DNA of 64,000 nt, taken from Pseudomonas sp. UFMG81. GTDB taxonomy: Bacteria > Pseudomonadota > Gammaproteobacteria > Pseudomonadales > Pseudomonadaceae. The notes under the pieces are model-generated. The model did no database searches and was not told the origin of the DNA. It worked only from the letters and a program-made list of their open reading frames with translations. Below, one piece after another: positions 37,641 to 48,728 of the stretch. Positions within the stretch are counted from its first letter, which is position 1; each line of letters opens with the position of its first letter. The translations under genes and the position numbers were made by a program. Location: positions 52,808-116,807 of the forward strand of contig NZ_JACAFQ010000013.1 in NCBI RefSeq assembly GCF_015354575.1, read 5' to 3'.

Positions 37641-37669
37641 TGACGCCTTTGTGACGAACTTATGACGCC
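37641..37669 (-). promoter_or_regulatory. PHO-box-like triple 11-base direct repeats
   Basis: On the plus strand TGAC begins at 37641, 37652 and 37663, exactly 11 bases apart. On the minus strand this reads as GCGTCAT, TCGTCAC and GCGTCAC in tandem. PhoB binds 7-base repeats near CTGTCAT with an 11-base period, so this fits in spacing and GTCA core, but not in every base. It lies 36 bases before the glycosyltransferase start and 115 bases before the chemoreceptor start. Confidence 0.5.
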
Positions 37670-37783
37670 TGATTCGTGGCGTTTGAACAGCCTGAATTTT
37701 TCCGTCCTGGCCGCTCAAGAACCCCCGGTACGCGGCCGATGCAGATGCATTCGACTATGGGTGTGCGCTCCGGGAGAGCGGTG

Positions 37784-39100
37784 ATGTTCAACAGCAAACT
37801 GAAGCAAGAAATCCAGCAACTGCGCGAAGAATTGATGTCCATCGAGCAGGTCAAGAACAGCCTCGACAGCGAGATGCTGGTGCTCCAGCTCGACCCCCAG
37901 GGGCGCATCGAGTCGGTCAACGGCAATTTCGAGACCGAGATGCACTACCGCGCCGAGCAGTTGATCGGCCGCAACATCGAAGAGATCGTCCCGGCCCATG
38001 TGAAGAAGCTCGACTTCTATCAGCGCATGAAAACCGCCATCACCCGTGGCGAACACCTCAACGGCGCCTTCCGCCTGCTGCGCGGCAATGGCGAAGAGGC
38101 CTGGCTGCGCTCGATCCTGCAACCGGTGAAGAACAGCGAGGGCCGGATCAAGCATTTCTCCCTGCACTCCAGCGACCTGACCCGCACCATCGAGACCTCC
38201 CGCGAGCACGAAAGCCTGATCAAGGCGCTGATGCGCTCCACCGCCGTGATCGAGTTCAACCTCGATGGCCAGGTGCTGACCGCCAATGATCGCTTCCTGC
38301 AGGGCATGGGCTACAGCCTCGAACAGGTGCGCGGCAAGCATCACCGTATGTTCTGCGCGCCGGAAGAAGCCAACTCGGTCGAATACAAGGCGTTCTGGGA
38401 CAAACTGCGCCGTGGCGAATACGTCGCCGACCGCTTCAAGCGCGTCGATGCCTACGGCCGCACCGTGTGGCTGGAGGCCTCGTACAACCCGATCATCGAC
38501 GCCCACGACGTGCTGTACAAAGTGGTCAAGTTCGCCACCGTCATCACCGACCAGGTCAACCAGGAACTGGCCGTGGCCCAGGCCGCCGACATCGCCTACA
38601 ACACCTCGCTGGAAACCGACAGCAGCGCGCGCAAGGCCACCGACGTGGTGACCCAGACCGTCGAAGTGATGCGTGGCCTGGAAGGCTCGATGCAGGACGC
38701 CGCCGATGGCATCCAGGCGCTGGACAAGCAGTCCAAGGTGATCGGCGCGATCATCAAGACCATTAGCGATATCGCCGGGCAGACCAACCTGCTGGCCCTC
38801 AACGCCGCCATCGAGGCCGCCCGTGCCGGCGAGCAGGGCCGTGGCTTCGCCGTGGTCGCCGACGAAGTGCGCCAGCTGGCCTCGCGCACCAGCAGCGCCA
38901 CCGAGGAGATCGCCAAGGTGGTGCAGCAGAACGAGCAGCTCGCCCAGGCGGCGGTGGACATCATCGACACCAGCAAGCGCCAGGCCGAGCAAGGGCTGGC
39001 GTTGGCCGCCGACACCGGCGGGGTGATCGTCGAGATCCAGGAAGGGGCAAAGAAGGTGGTGGATGCGGTGGGGCAGTTTTCCAGCCAGCTGAGCCACTGA
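37784..39100 (+). CDS. PAS-domain methyl-accepting protein (BdlA/Aer-like, soluble)
   Basis: 438 residues. Two PAS domains (about 20-130 and 140-255; e.g. [21 protein letters not shown] and [24 protein letters not shown]) and a signalling tip ([32 protein letters not shown]). No membrane helix is seen, so it is a cytoplasmic receptor such as BdlA, the biofilm-dispersion receptor of P. aeruginosa. No heme or FAD signature clear. The ATG at 37784 has GGGAG about 9 bases upstream. Confidence 0.88.
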   Translation: MFNSKLKQEIQQLREELMSIEQVKNSLDSEMLVLQLDPQGRIESVNGNFETEMHYRAEQLIGRNIEEIVPAHVKKLDFYQRMKTAITRGEHLNGAFRLLRGNGEEAWLRSILQPVKNSEGRIKHFSLHSSDLTRTIETSREHESLIKALMRSTAVIEFNLDGQVLTANDRFLQGMGYSLEQVRGKHHRMFCAPEEANSVEYKAFWDKLRRGEYVADRFKRVDAYGRTVWLEASYNPIIDAHDVLYKVVKFATVITDQVNQELAVAQAADIAYNTSLETDSSARKATDVVTQTVEVMRGLEGSMQDAADGIQALDKQSKVIGAIIKTISDIAGQTNLLALNAAIEAARAGEQGRGFAVVADEVRQLASRTSSATEEIAKVVQQNEQLAQAAVDIIDTSKRQAEQGLALAADTGGVIVEIQEGAKKVVDAVGQFSSQLSH

Positions 39101-39120
39101 TTGGCTATGGCATTGTTTGT

Positions 39121-39235
39121 GTAGGCGCGGCCTTGTGTCGCGAAAGGGCCGCAAAGCGGCCCCAGCAATTTCTGCTTTGGCGCTAAGTTTCTGGGGCTGC
39201 TTTGCAGCCCTTTCGCGACACAAGGCCGCTCCTAC
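39121..39235. repeat. Large inverted repeat, GGCCTTGTGTCGCG family, copy 1
   Basis: GGCCTTGTGTCGCGAAAGGGC on the left pairs with GCCCTTTCGCGACACAAGGCC on the right, and CGCAAAGCGGCCCCAG partly with CTGGGGCTGCTTTGC. A second copy is at 61085-61214. The two copies share the arm CCCTTTCGCGACACAAGGCCGCTCCTAC. Both lie at converging gene ends. Confidence 0.8.
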
Positions 39236-39249
39236 GGGCTTGTGGGAGT

Positions 39250-39978
39250 TCAGCTGCGCTCGCGCACCCAGAACAGCGTAGCGCCCGCCACCGCCGCCGG
39301 CATCATCAGCACGTTCACCCCTGGGATCATCAGCGCCAGGTAGGTGATCCCGCCAAACCCCATCGACTGCCAGCGCTTGCTGCGTAGCCACGCCAACATG
39401 TCCTGCCAGCTCATCTTGTTGTTGTCCGCCGGGTAGTCGATGTACTGGATGGCCATCATCCAGATCCCGAACACCAGCCACAGCGGCGCGGCGATGAGGT
39501 TGACCACCGGAATGAACGACAGGATGAACAGGCCGATGGCGCGCGGCAGGAAGTAGCCCAGCTTGCGCATCTCACGGCTGAAGGTGCGCGGCACCATGGC
39601 GATCAGTTCGCCCCAGCTGAAGGGCGGAAAGTTGTCCTGCCCGCGCACCACCACCTCGACCTTCTCCGCCAGGAAGCCGTTGAACGGCGCGGCGATGATG
39701 TTGGCCAGCAGGGTGAAGGTGAAGAACACCATCAACAGCATCAGGGCGACGAACAGCGGCCAGAGGATGTAGGTGAGGAAGCTCAGCCAGTCGGGGAGGG
39801 TGGGCATGAGGGTGTCGACCCACAGGCTGAACTGATGGCCGGCGAAGTAGATCAGCCCACCGAACAGCAGCAGGTTGATCGCCAGGGGCAGCAGCACGAA
39901 CATCCGCAGGCCTGGGCTGAGCATGAGTTTCAGCCCTTCACGCAGGTACTGGGGGCCGGAAAGGACGGGGGCTTGCAT
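39250..39978 (-). CDS. cysZ: Sulfate transporter CysZ
   Basis: 242 residues, about six hydrophobic helices. Characteristic N-terminal [32 protein letters not shown], the [19 protein letters not shown] loop and the [21 protein letters not shown] region. CysZ imports sulfate for cysteine synthesis. Normal length. The start at 39978 ([11 protein letters not shown]) has a GGAGC about 7 bases upstream. It stands alone; the 151-base hairpin element at 40049-40199 follows on its upstream side. Confidence 0.92.
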   Translation of the reverse strand: MQAPVLSGPQYLREGLKLMLSPGLRMFVLLPLAINLLLFGGLIYFAGHQFSLWVDTLMPTLPDWLSFLTYILWPLFVALMLLMVFFTFTLLANIIAAPFNGFLAEKVEVVVRGQDNFPPFSWGELIAMVPRTFSREMRKLGYFLPRAIGLFILSFIPVVNLIAAPLWLVFGIWMMAIQYIDYPADNNKMSWQDMLAWLRSKRWQSMGFGGITYLALMIPGVNVLMMPAAVAGATLFWVRERS

Positions 39979-40048
39979 CGGAATGCTCCGCAGAAGGAAA
40001 ACGGGCTGACCTTACCGAGTTTACCGTGGCGACGAAAGGCACCCCGCG

Positions 40049-40199
40049 CTTAGGCTTTCTACTAAAAGTGCCTGCGCGACGATCATGCTGCGTTGAAAAA
40101 CAGGCTCGGAATGCTCATTTACAGCCAGTAAACTCCGCTTCCTCGCCTGTTTTCGCCATGCCTGATCGCCGCTCGGCGACTTCTAGCACAAAGCCTAGG
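40049..40199. repeat. 151-base long imperfect hairpin, MITE-like, upstream of trxB
   Basis: The arms nest from outside in. CTTAGGCTTT (40049-40058) pairs with AAAGCCTAGG (40190-40199). CTA-A-AAGT (40062-40069) pairs with ACTT-C-TAG (40179-40186). CGATCA (40080-40085) pairs with TGATCG (40163-40168), and GCG with CGC. AAAACAGGC (40097-40105) pairs with GCCTGTTTT (40145-40153). GGAA and TTTAC pair with GTAAA and TTCC in the centre. The centre has matched spacers (2 and 6 bases on each side). No reading frame is supported. It could be a miniature mobile element or a structured RNA. Confidence 0.65.
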
Positions 40200-40254
40200 A
40201 AACGGCCTGTAACAAAGCCTGTGGGCCTTGCCTATCAGTTTCTTCTGTAGATAG

Positions 40255-41373
<1,119 letters not shown>

Positions 41374-41385
41374 GCGTGGCGTCGC

Positions 41386-41439
41386 TTCGCCAGCAAGCCG
41401 GCTCCTGCAGTACCCCATAGGAGCCGGCTTGCCGGCGAA
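41386..41439. repeat. REP pair (TTCGCCAGCAAGCCGGCTCC type)
   Basis: TTCGCC-AGCAAGCCGGCTCCTG and GGAGCCGGCTTGCCGGCGAA form an inverted pair between trxB and nadC. One mismatch in the left arm. Confidence 0.85.
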
Positions 41440-41449
41440 CAGGATCGAC

Positions 41450-41479
41450 AAAAAAACCGGCCAATTGGCCGGTTTTTTC
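41450..41479. terminator. Bidirectional rho-independent terminator
   Basis: AAAAAAACCGGCC, AATT, GGCCGGTTTTTT. Serves trxB (plus) and nadC (minus). Confidence 0.92.
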
Positions 41480-41495
41480 ATGGCTGCGATTCAGC

Positions 41496-42359
<864 letters not shown>

Positions 42360-42588
42360 CTAGGTGCCGGCGATTATAGGGCAGGGGGGCGGTGTGTACA
42401 GCTGCCGGGGCGATGACCTTTGGTCGGGCCGCGTGAGTCATTTGCGTCAGGTGCAGTCATTCAAGCGTACGAAAGGCGCGCTGGCAGCTGTCGGCGTTTT
42501 CATCGATAATGGCGCCTTGTATTTGGCGTCATAGCTTTGACGATTTTCGCGCAATCGAACCACGCAAACACCCAGCAAGGAGTCCGGG

Positions 42589-44715
42589 ATGCAGGAAGAA
42601 GGCAAGGTGGTGCCCCTGGTGGGGGCCATCGACCGAGGCGCGCAGCCGCCCTCGTCGTGCCTTCCGCTATTGCTCCTGCAAGTGCGCGACAAAGCCGCTC
42701 TGCAGCTGCGCCAGGGTTTGCAGGCGCTGTTCGACAATGCCGACGACACCCTCTTCGAGATGGCCGACAAGGCCGACGGCCGTCTTGACCAGCACTTCTA
42801 CTTCGAAGCCATGCGCGACCTGCGCCTCAAGCGCAAGAGCATCGAGCGCAGCTTCCTCGATACGTTCTACGAAACCTTCGCGCGGATCGGCCAGGGTGGT
42901 ATCGCGCAGCCCAGCCGCGAGCTACCGACAGCCGACAGAAGCGTGCTCGAACGTTCCGTGGCCATGCAGGCCATGGTCGAGCGTGTGTTGTCGCGCGACG
43001 GCTTTGTGCTGGGGCAACTGAACCTGCGCTTCGCGGCCCTGCTCGAACAGGACCTGGATCAGGCCCACAACCCGCTGTCCCCGGCCAGCCTGGGCGGTTA
43101 CTTCCTGGCGGCGGGGCGCAGCCTGGGGGTGGGGCCCAACGTCAAAATGGTGCTGCTCAAGCTGTTCGAGCGCTATGTGCTGCGCGACCTCGACCTGCTG
43201 TATGGCGAGGCCAGCCAGCTGCTGGCGGGCGCCGGCGTATTGCCCGACCTGCCGCCCGCACCGCGACGCCGCGCAGAGGACCGGCGCAGCATTCCTCGCC
43301 GGATGGCGGCCAGCCAGGCGCTGGGTGAGACTGCGCAAGACCAGGCAGGGCAAGCGTTCTTCGCCTCGCTACAGGCCCTGCTGGCCCCGGCCCGCGGGCG
43401 TTTCGCCCCACGCTTGCAGACGGTCGCGGCCGCCCAGCCGATCGGCAGCGGTGACTTGCTGCGCCTGCTCACGCACCTGCAGCACTACGTGCCGGCACCG
43501 GGCGAGCAAGACGACTTCGACCTTGGCCAGCAGCTCGAGCAGTTGCTGCTGCGGGTCAGCGTGCGCAGCGGCACCCGGCGACGGATCGGCGGTGACGATG
43601 AAGACATGATCAACCTGATGGGCCTGCTGTTCGCCTTCATCGAACGCGACGACAACCTGCCTGTGAGCCTGCGTGGGTTGATCGGCCGCCTGCACATTCC
43701 GCTGATCAAGGTCGCGTTGATCGACAAGGGCCTGTTCAGCCGTGCCAGCCACCCGGCGCGCCGGTTGCTCAACGAAATCGCCAGCGCCGCCATCGGCTGG
43801 GAGGCTGAAGGCGATGGCTTGCACTTGCGGGTTGAGCGCATCGTCCAGCGTCTGCTCAACGACTTTTGCGAAGACTGCCAGCTGTTCGACGAGCTGCTCG
43901 ACGAGTTCCTGGCCTTCAGCCAGGACGAGCGTCGGCGCAATGAGTTGCTCGAACAGCGCACCCGCGATGCCGAAGAGGGACGTGTGCGTGCTTTGCAGGC
44001 CCGCCAGCAGGTACAGCAGGCACTCAACCAGCGCCTGCGAGGTCGGCTATTGCCGCAGGTGGTGGTGCGAATGCTCGAGCAGTCCTGGAGCCAGGTGCTG
44101 TTGTTGGCTTGGCTGAAGCAGGGTGAAGCGTCGCCGGCGTGGCGCGACGGCCTGGCGACGGTCGATGAGCTGCTGGCCAGCATCGCCCCGCACGCTGAGC
44201 CGGGCCAACTGCTGGAACAATTGCCAGGCCTGCTCAAGGCCCTTCGCGAGGGGTTGGCGAGTGTGGCACTGGACTCGGCGGCCACCCGTGATTTCTTCAT
44301 GCAGTTGGAGAAGCTGCACCTGCGCACCTGTACCGGGGTGACCGACCCCGACGACAGCTTGTGCGAGGTCTTGGTAGAGCACGGTATTGTGCTGGAGCTT
44401 GCCGAGCAGCCGCCCGCTGGCCCGGCACTGCGGTTCGGCGCTGAGGCGCCGGCCCTGCGCCAGGTGCAACGCCTGCGTATCGGCGCCTGGGTCGAGGTGC
44501 TGGACGATGACGAACCGTTGCGTTGCAAGCTGGTGGCCCGCATCGACAGCAGTGATCGCCTGGTGTTCGCCAACCGTACCGGGTTGAAGGTGCGTGAGTG
44601 GAGCCGGGACGGCCTGGCCGAGGCGTTGCGCAGCGCGCAGGTGCGCGTGCTGGATGACCGGTTGCTGTTCGAGCGGGCGCTGGAGGCGGTACTGGAGCAG
44701 CTGCGCGGCTCATGA
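42589..44715 (+). CDS. DUF1631-family protein
   Basis: 708 residues. Large, mainly helical, with LQLRQGLQALFDNADDTLFEMADK at the N-terminus and a Glu/Arg-rich helix (RRNELLEQRTRDAEEGRVRAL). The C-terminus (WVEVLDDDEPLRCKLVARIDSSDRLVFANRTGLKV) looks like a small beta-rich PilZ-type fold. In some genomes the family is called thymidine phosphorylase, without support here. AAGGAG lies 8 bases before the ATG. Conserved neighbour of nadC and ampD; function unknown. Confidence 0.85.
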   Translation: MQEEGKVVPLVGAIDRGAQPPSSCLPLLLLQVRDKAALQLRQGLQALFDNADDTLFEMADKADGRLDQHFYFEAMRDLRLKRKSIERSFLDTFYETFARIGQGGIAQPSRELPTADRSVLERSVAMQAMVERVLSRDGFVLGQLNLRFAALLEQDLDQAHNPLSPASLGGYFLAAGRSLGVGPNVKMVLLKLFERYVLRDLDLLYGEASQLLAGAGVLPDLPPAPRRRAEDRRSIPRRMAASQALGETAQDQAGQAFFASLQALLAPARGRFAPRLQTVAAAQPIGSGDLLRLLTHLQHYVPAPGEQDDFDLGQQLEQLLLRVSVRSGTRRRIGGDDEDMINLMGLLFAFIERDDNLPVSLRGLIGRLHIPLIKVALIDKGLFSRASHPARRLLNEIASAAIGWEAEGDGLHLRVERIVQRLLNDFCEDCQLFDELLDEFLAFSQDERRRNELLEQRTRDAEEGRVRALQARQQVQQALNQRLRGRLLPQVVVRMLEQSWSQVLLLAWLKQGEASPAWRDGLATVDELLASIAPHAEPGQLLEQLPGLLKALREGLASVALDSAATRDFFMQLEKLHLRTCTGVTDPDDSLCEVLVEHGIVLELAEQPPAGPALRFGAEAPALRQVQRLRIGAWVEVLDDDEPLRCKLVARIDSSDRLVFANRTGLKVREWSRDGLAEALRSAQVRVLDDRLLFERALEAVLEQLRGS

Positions 44716-44768
44716 TGTGCAGCCCATCGCTGGCAAGTCGGCGGCGCCTGGCACGGGCTGCGCCCGTG

Positions 44769-44874
44769 TTCGCGGGCAAGCCCGCTCCCACAGGGATCGC
44801 GCCAGGTTTTTAGATTGTGAGCAAGACAGTTGCTCCCACAGGCTTTTTGTGGGGGGCCAGCTTGCTGGCGATCA
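44769..44874. repeat. Two single REP heads
   Basis: TTCGCGGGCAAGCCCGCTCCCACAGG at 44769-44794, then CTCCCACAGGCTTTTTGTGGGGGGCCAGC and TTGCTGGCGATCAG at 44834-44874. The two are related, separated by an A/T-rich spacer. Confidence 0.6.
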
Positions 44875-44981
44875 GGGGGCAGGGTGCCCCGCAAACGCAC
44901 TGCACAATCATTTACATGCAAGCGTCGCAGACGCGCGGCATACTGAGGGCCTGTTCCCAGCGTCATTTCAGGATTGGCCCC

Positions 44982-45548
44982 ATGCAATTGGACCGTGCGA
45001 CCGGCTGGTTCACCGGTGTTGCCCACTGCCCCTCCCCGAACTTCAATGCCCGCCCTGAGGGCGAAGCGATCTCGCTGCTGGTCATCCACAACATCAGCCT
45101 GCCACCCGCCTGCTTCGGTACCGGCAAGGTCCAGCAGTTCTTCCAGAACCGCCTCGACCCAGACGAGCATCCGTACTTCGCCACCATCAACCATTTGACC
45201 GTGTCGGCGCACCTGTTCGTCGAGCGCGACGGCGCGGTCACCCAGTTCGTCTCGCTGCTCGACCGCGCCTGGCATGCCGGGGTATCGCGCTTCGACGCGC
45301 GCGAAGGCTGCAACGATTTTTCCATCGGCATCGAGCTTGAAGGCACCGATGAGCTGCCCTACACCGATGCCCAGTACACCACCCTGGAGCAGCTGACCCG
45401 GGAGATCCGTGGCGCCTGGCCGGTGATCGATGCCAAGCGTATCTGCGGGCACAACGATATCGCGCCACAGCGCAAGACCGACCCTGGCCCGGCATTCGAC
45501 TGGCCGCGCTACCGCGCCGCCCTGCTGCGTAACGAGGACAAGGCATGA
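44982..45548 (+). CDS. ampD: 1,6-anhydro-N-acetylmuramyl-L-alanine amidase AmpD
   Basis: 188 residues. Zinc amidase that recycles muropeptides; its loss derepresses ampC in many bacteria. Zinc and catalytic positions: His in LLVIHNISLP, Glu in FSIGIELEGTDEL, His in KRICGHNDIAPQRKTDPGP with the Asp. Normal length. The ATG at 44982 (MQLDRATGWFTGVAHCPSPN) matches the family start. Its stop overlaps ampE (ATGA). Confidence 0.96.
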   Translation: MQLDRATGWFTGVAHCPSPNFNARPEGEAISLLVIHNISLPPACFGTGKVQQFFQNRLDPDEHPYFATINHLTVSAHLFVERDGAVTQFVSLLDRAWHAGVSRFDAREGCNDFSIGIELEGTDELPYTDAQYTTLEQLTREIRGAWPVIDAKRICGHNDIAPQRKTDPGPAFDWPRYRAALLRNEDKA

Positions 45549-46375
45549 GTTTTCTGGTGTTGCTGCTGGTGCTGTGGGTCGAGAAGTTCTCGGCCCTGCG
45601 CCATCGATTGCAGCGTGATGGTTTCTATCTCGGCGAGTTGGTGCGCCTGGAGCGCAGCGGCAAAGTGCACCCCTGGTGGACCCTGGCCATCCTGATCCTG
45701 GCGCCATTGGCGCTGCTGGTGTTGCTGCTGCATGTGCTGGAGCCGGTGGCTTATGGCTTGTTGGCGCTGCCGATTCACCTGCTGGTGTTGGTCTACAGCC
45801 TTGGGCGGGGTGACGTGAAAGCCGCGCTGGGGCCGTTCCGCGACGCCTGGCGACGGGGTGACGACCAGGCCGCGCTGCATGTGGCCGAACGTGACCTGGG
45901 GCTGGCCGCCGACGATGCGCCGTCGCTGATCAAGCGAGTGCAGGGGCACCTGCTGTGGCAGGCCTACCAGAACTTCTTCGCGGTGATCTTCTGGTACTTC
46001 CTGCTCGGCCCGGGCGCGGCATTGGCCTATCGCCTGCTCGCCCTTACCGTCGACCACAGCCGCCAGCCGGCGCTCAAGACCCTGGCCGAGCAGCTGCGCC
46101 ATGCCCTGGACTGGCTGCCGGTGCGGGTCATGGCGGTGAGCTTCGCCCTGGTTGGCAACTTCGTCGCGGTCACCCGGGTGATGCTGCATGAACTGCTTGA
46201 CTGGCATATCAGCGCCGGCCACCTGGTGGCCAAGGTCGGGCGGGTGGCCGATGACATTCCGGAAGAAGAGGACCGCCAGCGTGGCCTGGAGCGCCTGGAC
46301 AGCCTGTGGGAGTTGCTGCTGCGCTGCGCGGTGCTGTGGTATGCCGGCTTCGCGCTTTGGACGGTGCTGGTCTGA
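45545..46375 (+). CDS. ampE: AmpE membrane protein
   Basis: 276 residues. Predicted inner-membrane protein: N-terminal SFLVLLLVLWVEKFS, then TLAILILAPLALLVLLLHVLEP, FFAVIFWYFLLGPGAALAYRLLALTV and LRCAVLWYAGFALWTVLV. Standard AmpE, co-transcribed with ampD through a 4-base overlap. Proposed role: sensory partner in beta-lactamase induction. Confidence 0.94.
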   Translation: MSFLVLLLVLWVEKFSALRHRLQRDGFYLGELVRLERSGKVHPWWTLAILILAPLALLVLLLHVLEPVAYGLLALPIHLLVLVYSLGRGDVKAALGPFRDAWRRGDDQAALHVAERDLGLAADDAPSLIKRVQGHLLWQAYQNFFAVIFWYFLLGPGAALAYRLLALTVDHSRQPALKTLAEQLRHALDWLPVRVMAVSFALVGNFVAVTRVMLHELLDWHISAGHLVAKVGRVADDIPEEEDRQRGLERLDSLWELLLRCAVLWYAGFALWTVLV

Positions 46376-46400
46376 TCAACCGGCGTCGCCTGTTTCGCCG

Positions 46401-46550
46401 GCAAGCCGGCTCCTACGTTTCATTGGCCCTGTTCCCAAGGGCCTTCGCGTTTCCTGTAGGAGCCGGCAAGCCGGCTCCTACGTTTCATTGGTCCTGTTCC
46501 CAAGGGCCTGCGCGTTTTCTGTAGGAGCCGGCTTGCCGGCGAACAGGCCT
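46401..46550. repeat. 65-base tandem duplication of REP sequence plus trailing REP
   Basis: 46401-46465 and 46466-46530 are two copies of a 65-base unit that differ at three positions. Each starts GCAAGCCGGCTCCTACG and ends TGTAGGAGCCG. A third head (GCTTGCCGGCGAA) follows. This lies after ampE. Confidence 0.93.
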
Positions 46551-46670
46551 GTGAACACCCGCTTAACCTTAAGTTACAAACCTTGAATCCATTCTGCGTT
46601 ATACAAAGCGTTTGGCCCTCGATGGCCAAGTGCTACCCCGCAGAACAACAAGAATTCAAGGAGGTGACCC

Positions 46671-48683
46671 GTGAAGCATCTGCTCTATCCGGCCATCGCA
46701 CTGATGAACCGGCTGAGCTTCGGCATGAAGTTCAGCCTGATCAGCGTCCTCTTCTTCCTGCCCATGCTGGCCACCAGCTTCTACCTGGTGCGCGACGCCT
46801 ATAACCAATTCCACGCCACCCGGGTCGAGCTGCTGGGCCTTGCTCCGCTGGGCGAGAGCCTGGCGCTGCGTGGAGACCTGGAAACCCTCGGCAACCTGCT
46901 GCAGATCAACGCCGTGCTGGGCCAGTCGGGCCAGGCCGGTGACGTGGAGAGCCGCATCACCGCGCTACAGGACAAGGTCCAGGCGCGGCTCGACACGCTC
47001 CAGGCCAGCGACCCGGCGCTTGAAGCCAAGCGCGCCGAACTGGCCGAGGCGTTCACCCGCGCCCGTGGCGAAACCTCGTTGCAGAACAAGACGGCATTGT
47101 TCGACGGCCTGCTCGTCCAGGCCCAGGTGCTGGGCAAGCTGGTCGCCAGCCAGTCGGGCCTGAACCAGGACAGCCAGGCATCGGTGCGCCAGCTCGGTGA
47201 GCTGGTCGGCAGTGCCACGGCGCAGGTCACCCAGGCGATCGGTGAAGGGCGGGCGATGGGCTCGGTAGCCCTGGGCCGTGGCTTCATGGACTCCTCAGGC
47301 AGTGCCCGGTTCGAGGACCTGTTGCAGCGCCTGGAGCGGCTTTCCGCCGACTACGCCTTGCGTATCGATGACGCCCTGGGCACCGACAACCGCGCCAAAA
47401 GCACCCTTGCCGCCAGCGCCCAGGCCAGTCAGGCGACGGTCAAGCAGGCTGCCTCGCTGTTCGAGGACCAGGTGGTGGTGGCCGAGACCCTGGACACGCC
47501 CTGGGCCGGCTTCTACCAGCAGACCAGCGAACTGATGGCCCAGACCTACCGCCTCAACGACGCCGTGCTGGCCCATCTGCACGGGCAACTGGAAGATCGC
47601 CTGGGCCAGCATCGCCTGCGCATGATTGCCCTGGTCGCCGCGCTGGCCTCGGTGTTCGTGCTGATCATCTACCTGTACAGCGGCTTCTACGTCTCCACCC
47701 GCGAAACCCTGAGCAAGCTCGGCAGCGCCATGGACAAAGTGGCGGGCGGCGACATGACCGTGAGCTTCCAGGCCAGCAGCCAGGATGAACTGGGCGAGCT
47801 GGGGCGGGGCTTCAGCGAGACCGTGCGGCGCATCCGCGGGCTGATCGAGCAGGTCGGCCACACCGTCGCCACGGTCGAGGAGCAGGCCGGCCAGGTGCTG
47901 ACGGTGTCGGCGCGCAGCAACCTGGCCGTTGGCGGCCAGCGCGAACAGATCGAGCAGGTGGCCACGGCCATGAACCAGATGAGCGCCACCGCGCTGGAAG
48001 TGGCGCGCAGCGCCGCGCTGGCGGCCGAAGGCGCGCAACGGGTCAACCACGAAAGCGCCACCGGCCGCGACCTGGTCGAGAGCCAGCAGGGCAGCATCGC
48101 CCGGCTGGCCGGCGAGATCGACCAGAGCGTGGTGGCGGTCAACCAGCTGGCCGCCGACAGCCAGGCCATCGGCCGGGTGCTGGAGGTGATCCGCAGCATT
48201 GCCGAGCAGACCAACCTGCTGGCGCTCAACGCCGCCATCGAGGCGGCTCGGGCCGGCGAGCAGGGCAGGGGTTTTGCCGTGGTCGCCGACGAGGTACGCA
48301 CCCTGGCCCGGCGCACCCAGGACTCCACCGAGGAAATCGCCCAGATGATCCAGCGCCTGCGCGATGGCGTCGGCGCGGCGGTGCGGGTGATGGGCAGCAG
48401 CCACCAGATGGCCGCCGGCACCGTGGACGAGGCGCGCCAGGTACAGCAGGCGCTGGGCAACATCCTCGGCGCGGTGGGGGGGATCGTCGAGCAGAACCAG
48501 CAGATCGCCGCCGCCGTGGAGCAACAGACCGCCGTGGCCCATGACATCGACCAGAACATCGTGGCGATCAATCGCGCCGCGCAGGACACCACCGACGGCG
48601 CCTGCCAGACCGAGGATGCCAGTCGGGTGCTGTCGGCGCAGGTGGTGGAATTGAAGCGGTTGATCGGGGCGTTCAGGGTCTGA
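46671..48683 (+). CDS. Methyl-accepting chemotaxis protein with large helical sensor (PA4520-like)
   Basis: 670 residues. GTG start at 46671, supported by an excellent AAGGAGG 7 bases upstream. Membrane helix about 20-42 ([21 protein letters not shown]), helical periplasmic sensor about 45-320, second helix ([24 protein letters not shown]), HAMP, and signalling tip ([20 protein letters not shown]). The sensor is all-helical, like HBM or 4HB types, without Cache signatures. Ligand unknown. The chemoreceptor lies next to ampE, as I recall for PA4520. Confidence 0.9.
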   Translation: MKHLLYPAIALMNRLSFGMKFSLISVLFFLPMLATSFYLVRDAYNQFHATRVELLGLAPLGESLALRGDLETLGNLLQINAVLGQSGQAGDVESRITALQDKVQARLDTLQASDPALEAKRAELAEAFTRARGETSLQNKTALFDGLLVQAQVLGKLVASQSGLNQDSQASVRQLGELVGSATAQVTQAIGEGRAMGSVALGRGFMDSSGSARFEDLLQRLERLSADYALRIDDALGTDNRAKSTLAASAQASQATVKQAASLFEDQVVVAETLDTPWAGFYQQTSELMAQTYRLNDAVLAHLHGQLEDRLGQHRLRMIALVAALASVFVLIIYLYSGFYVSTRETLSKLGSAMDKVAGGDMTVSFQASSQDELGELGRGFSETVRRIRGLIEQVGHTVATVEEQAGQVLTVSARSNLAVGGQREQIEQVATAMNQMSATALEVARSAALAAEGAQRVNHESATGRDLVESQQGSIARLAGEIDQSVVAVNQLAADSQAIGRVLEVIRSIAEQTNLLALNAAIEAARAGEQGRGFAVVADEVRTLARRTQDSTEEIAQMIQRLRDGVGAAVRVMGSSHQMAAGTVDEARQVQQALGNILGAVGGIVEQNQQIAAAVEQQTAVAHDIDQNIVAINRAAQDTTDGACQTEDASRVLSAQVVELKRLIGAFRV

Positions 48684-48728
48684 GTCCGCGCAGGCGGCAC
48701 CCCCCGCAGGTGATGCCGCCCTTTGCGG

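Noticed and set aside
40049..40199. Full IS element or transposase at the hairpin
   Set aside because: No transposase reading frame is present; only arms and a centre are seen.
40026..40250. Small plus-strand frame across the hairpin element
   Set aside because: The region is a nested inverted repeat; the frame has no ribosome site.
43485..45707. Long minus-strand open frame opposite DUF1631-ampD
   Set aside because: Crosses three genes on the other strand and has no domain features.
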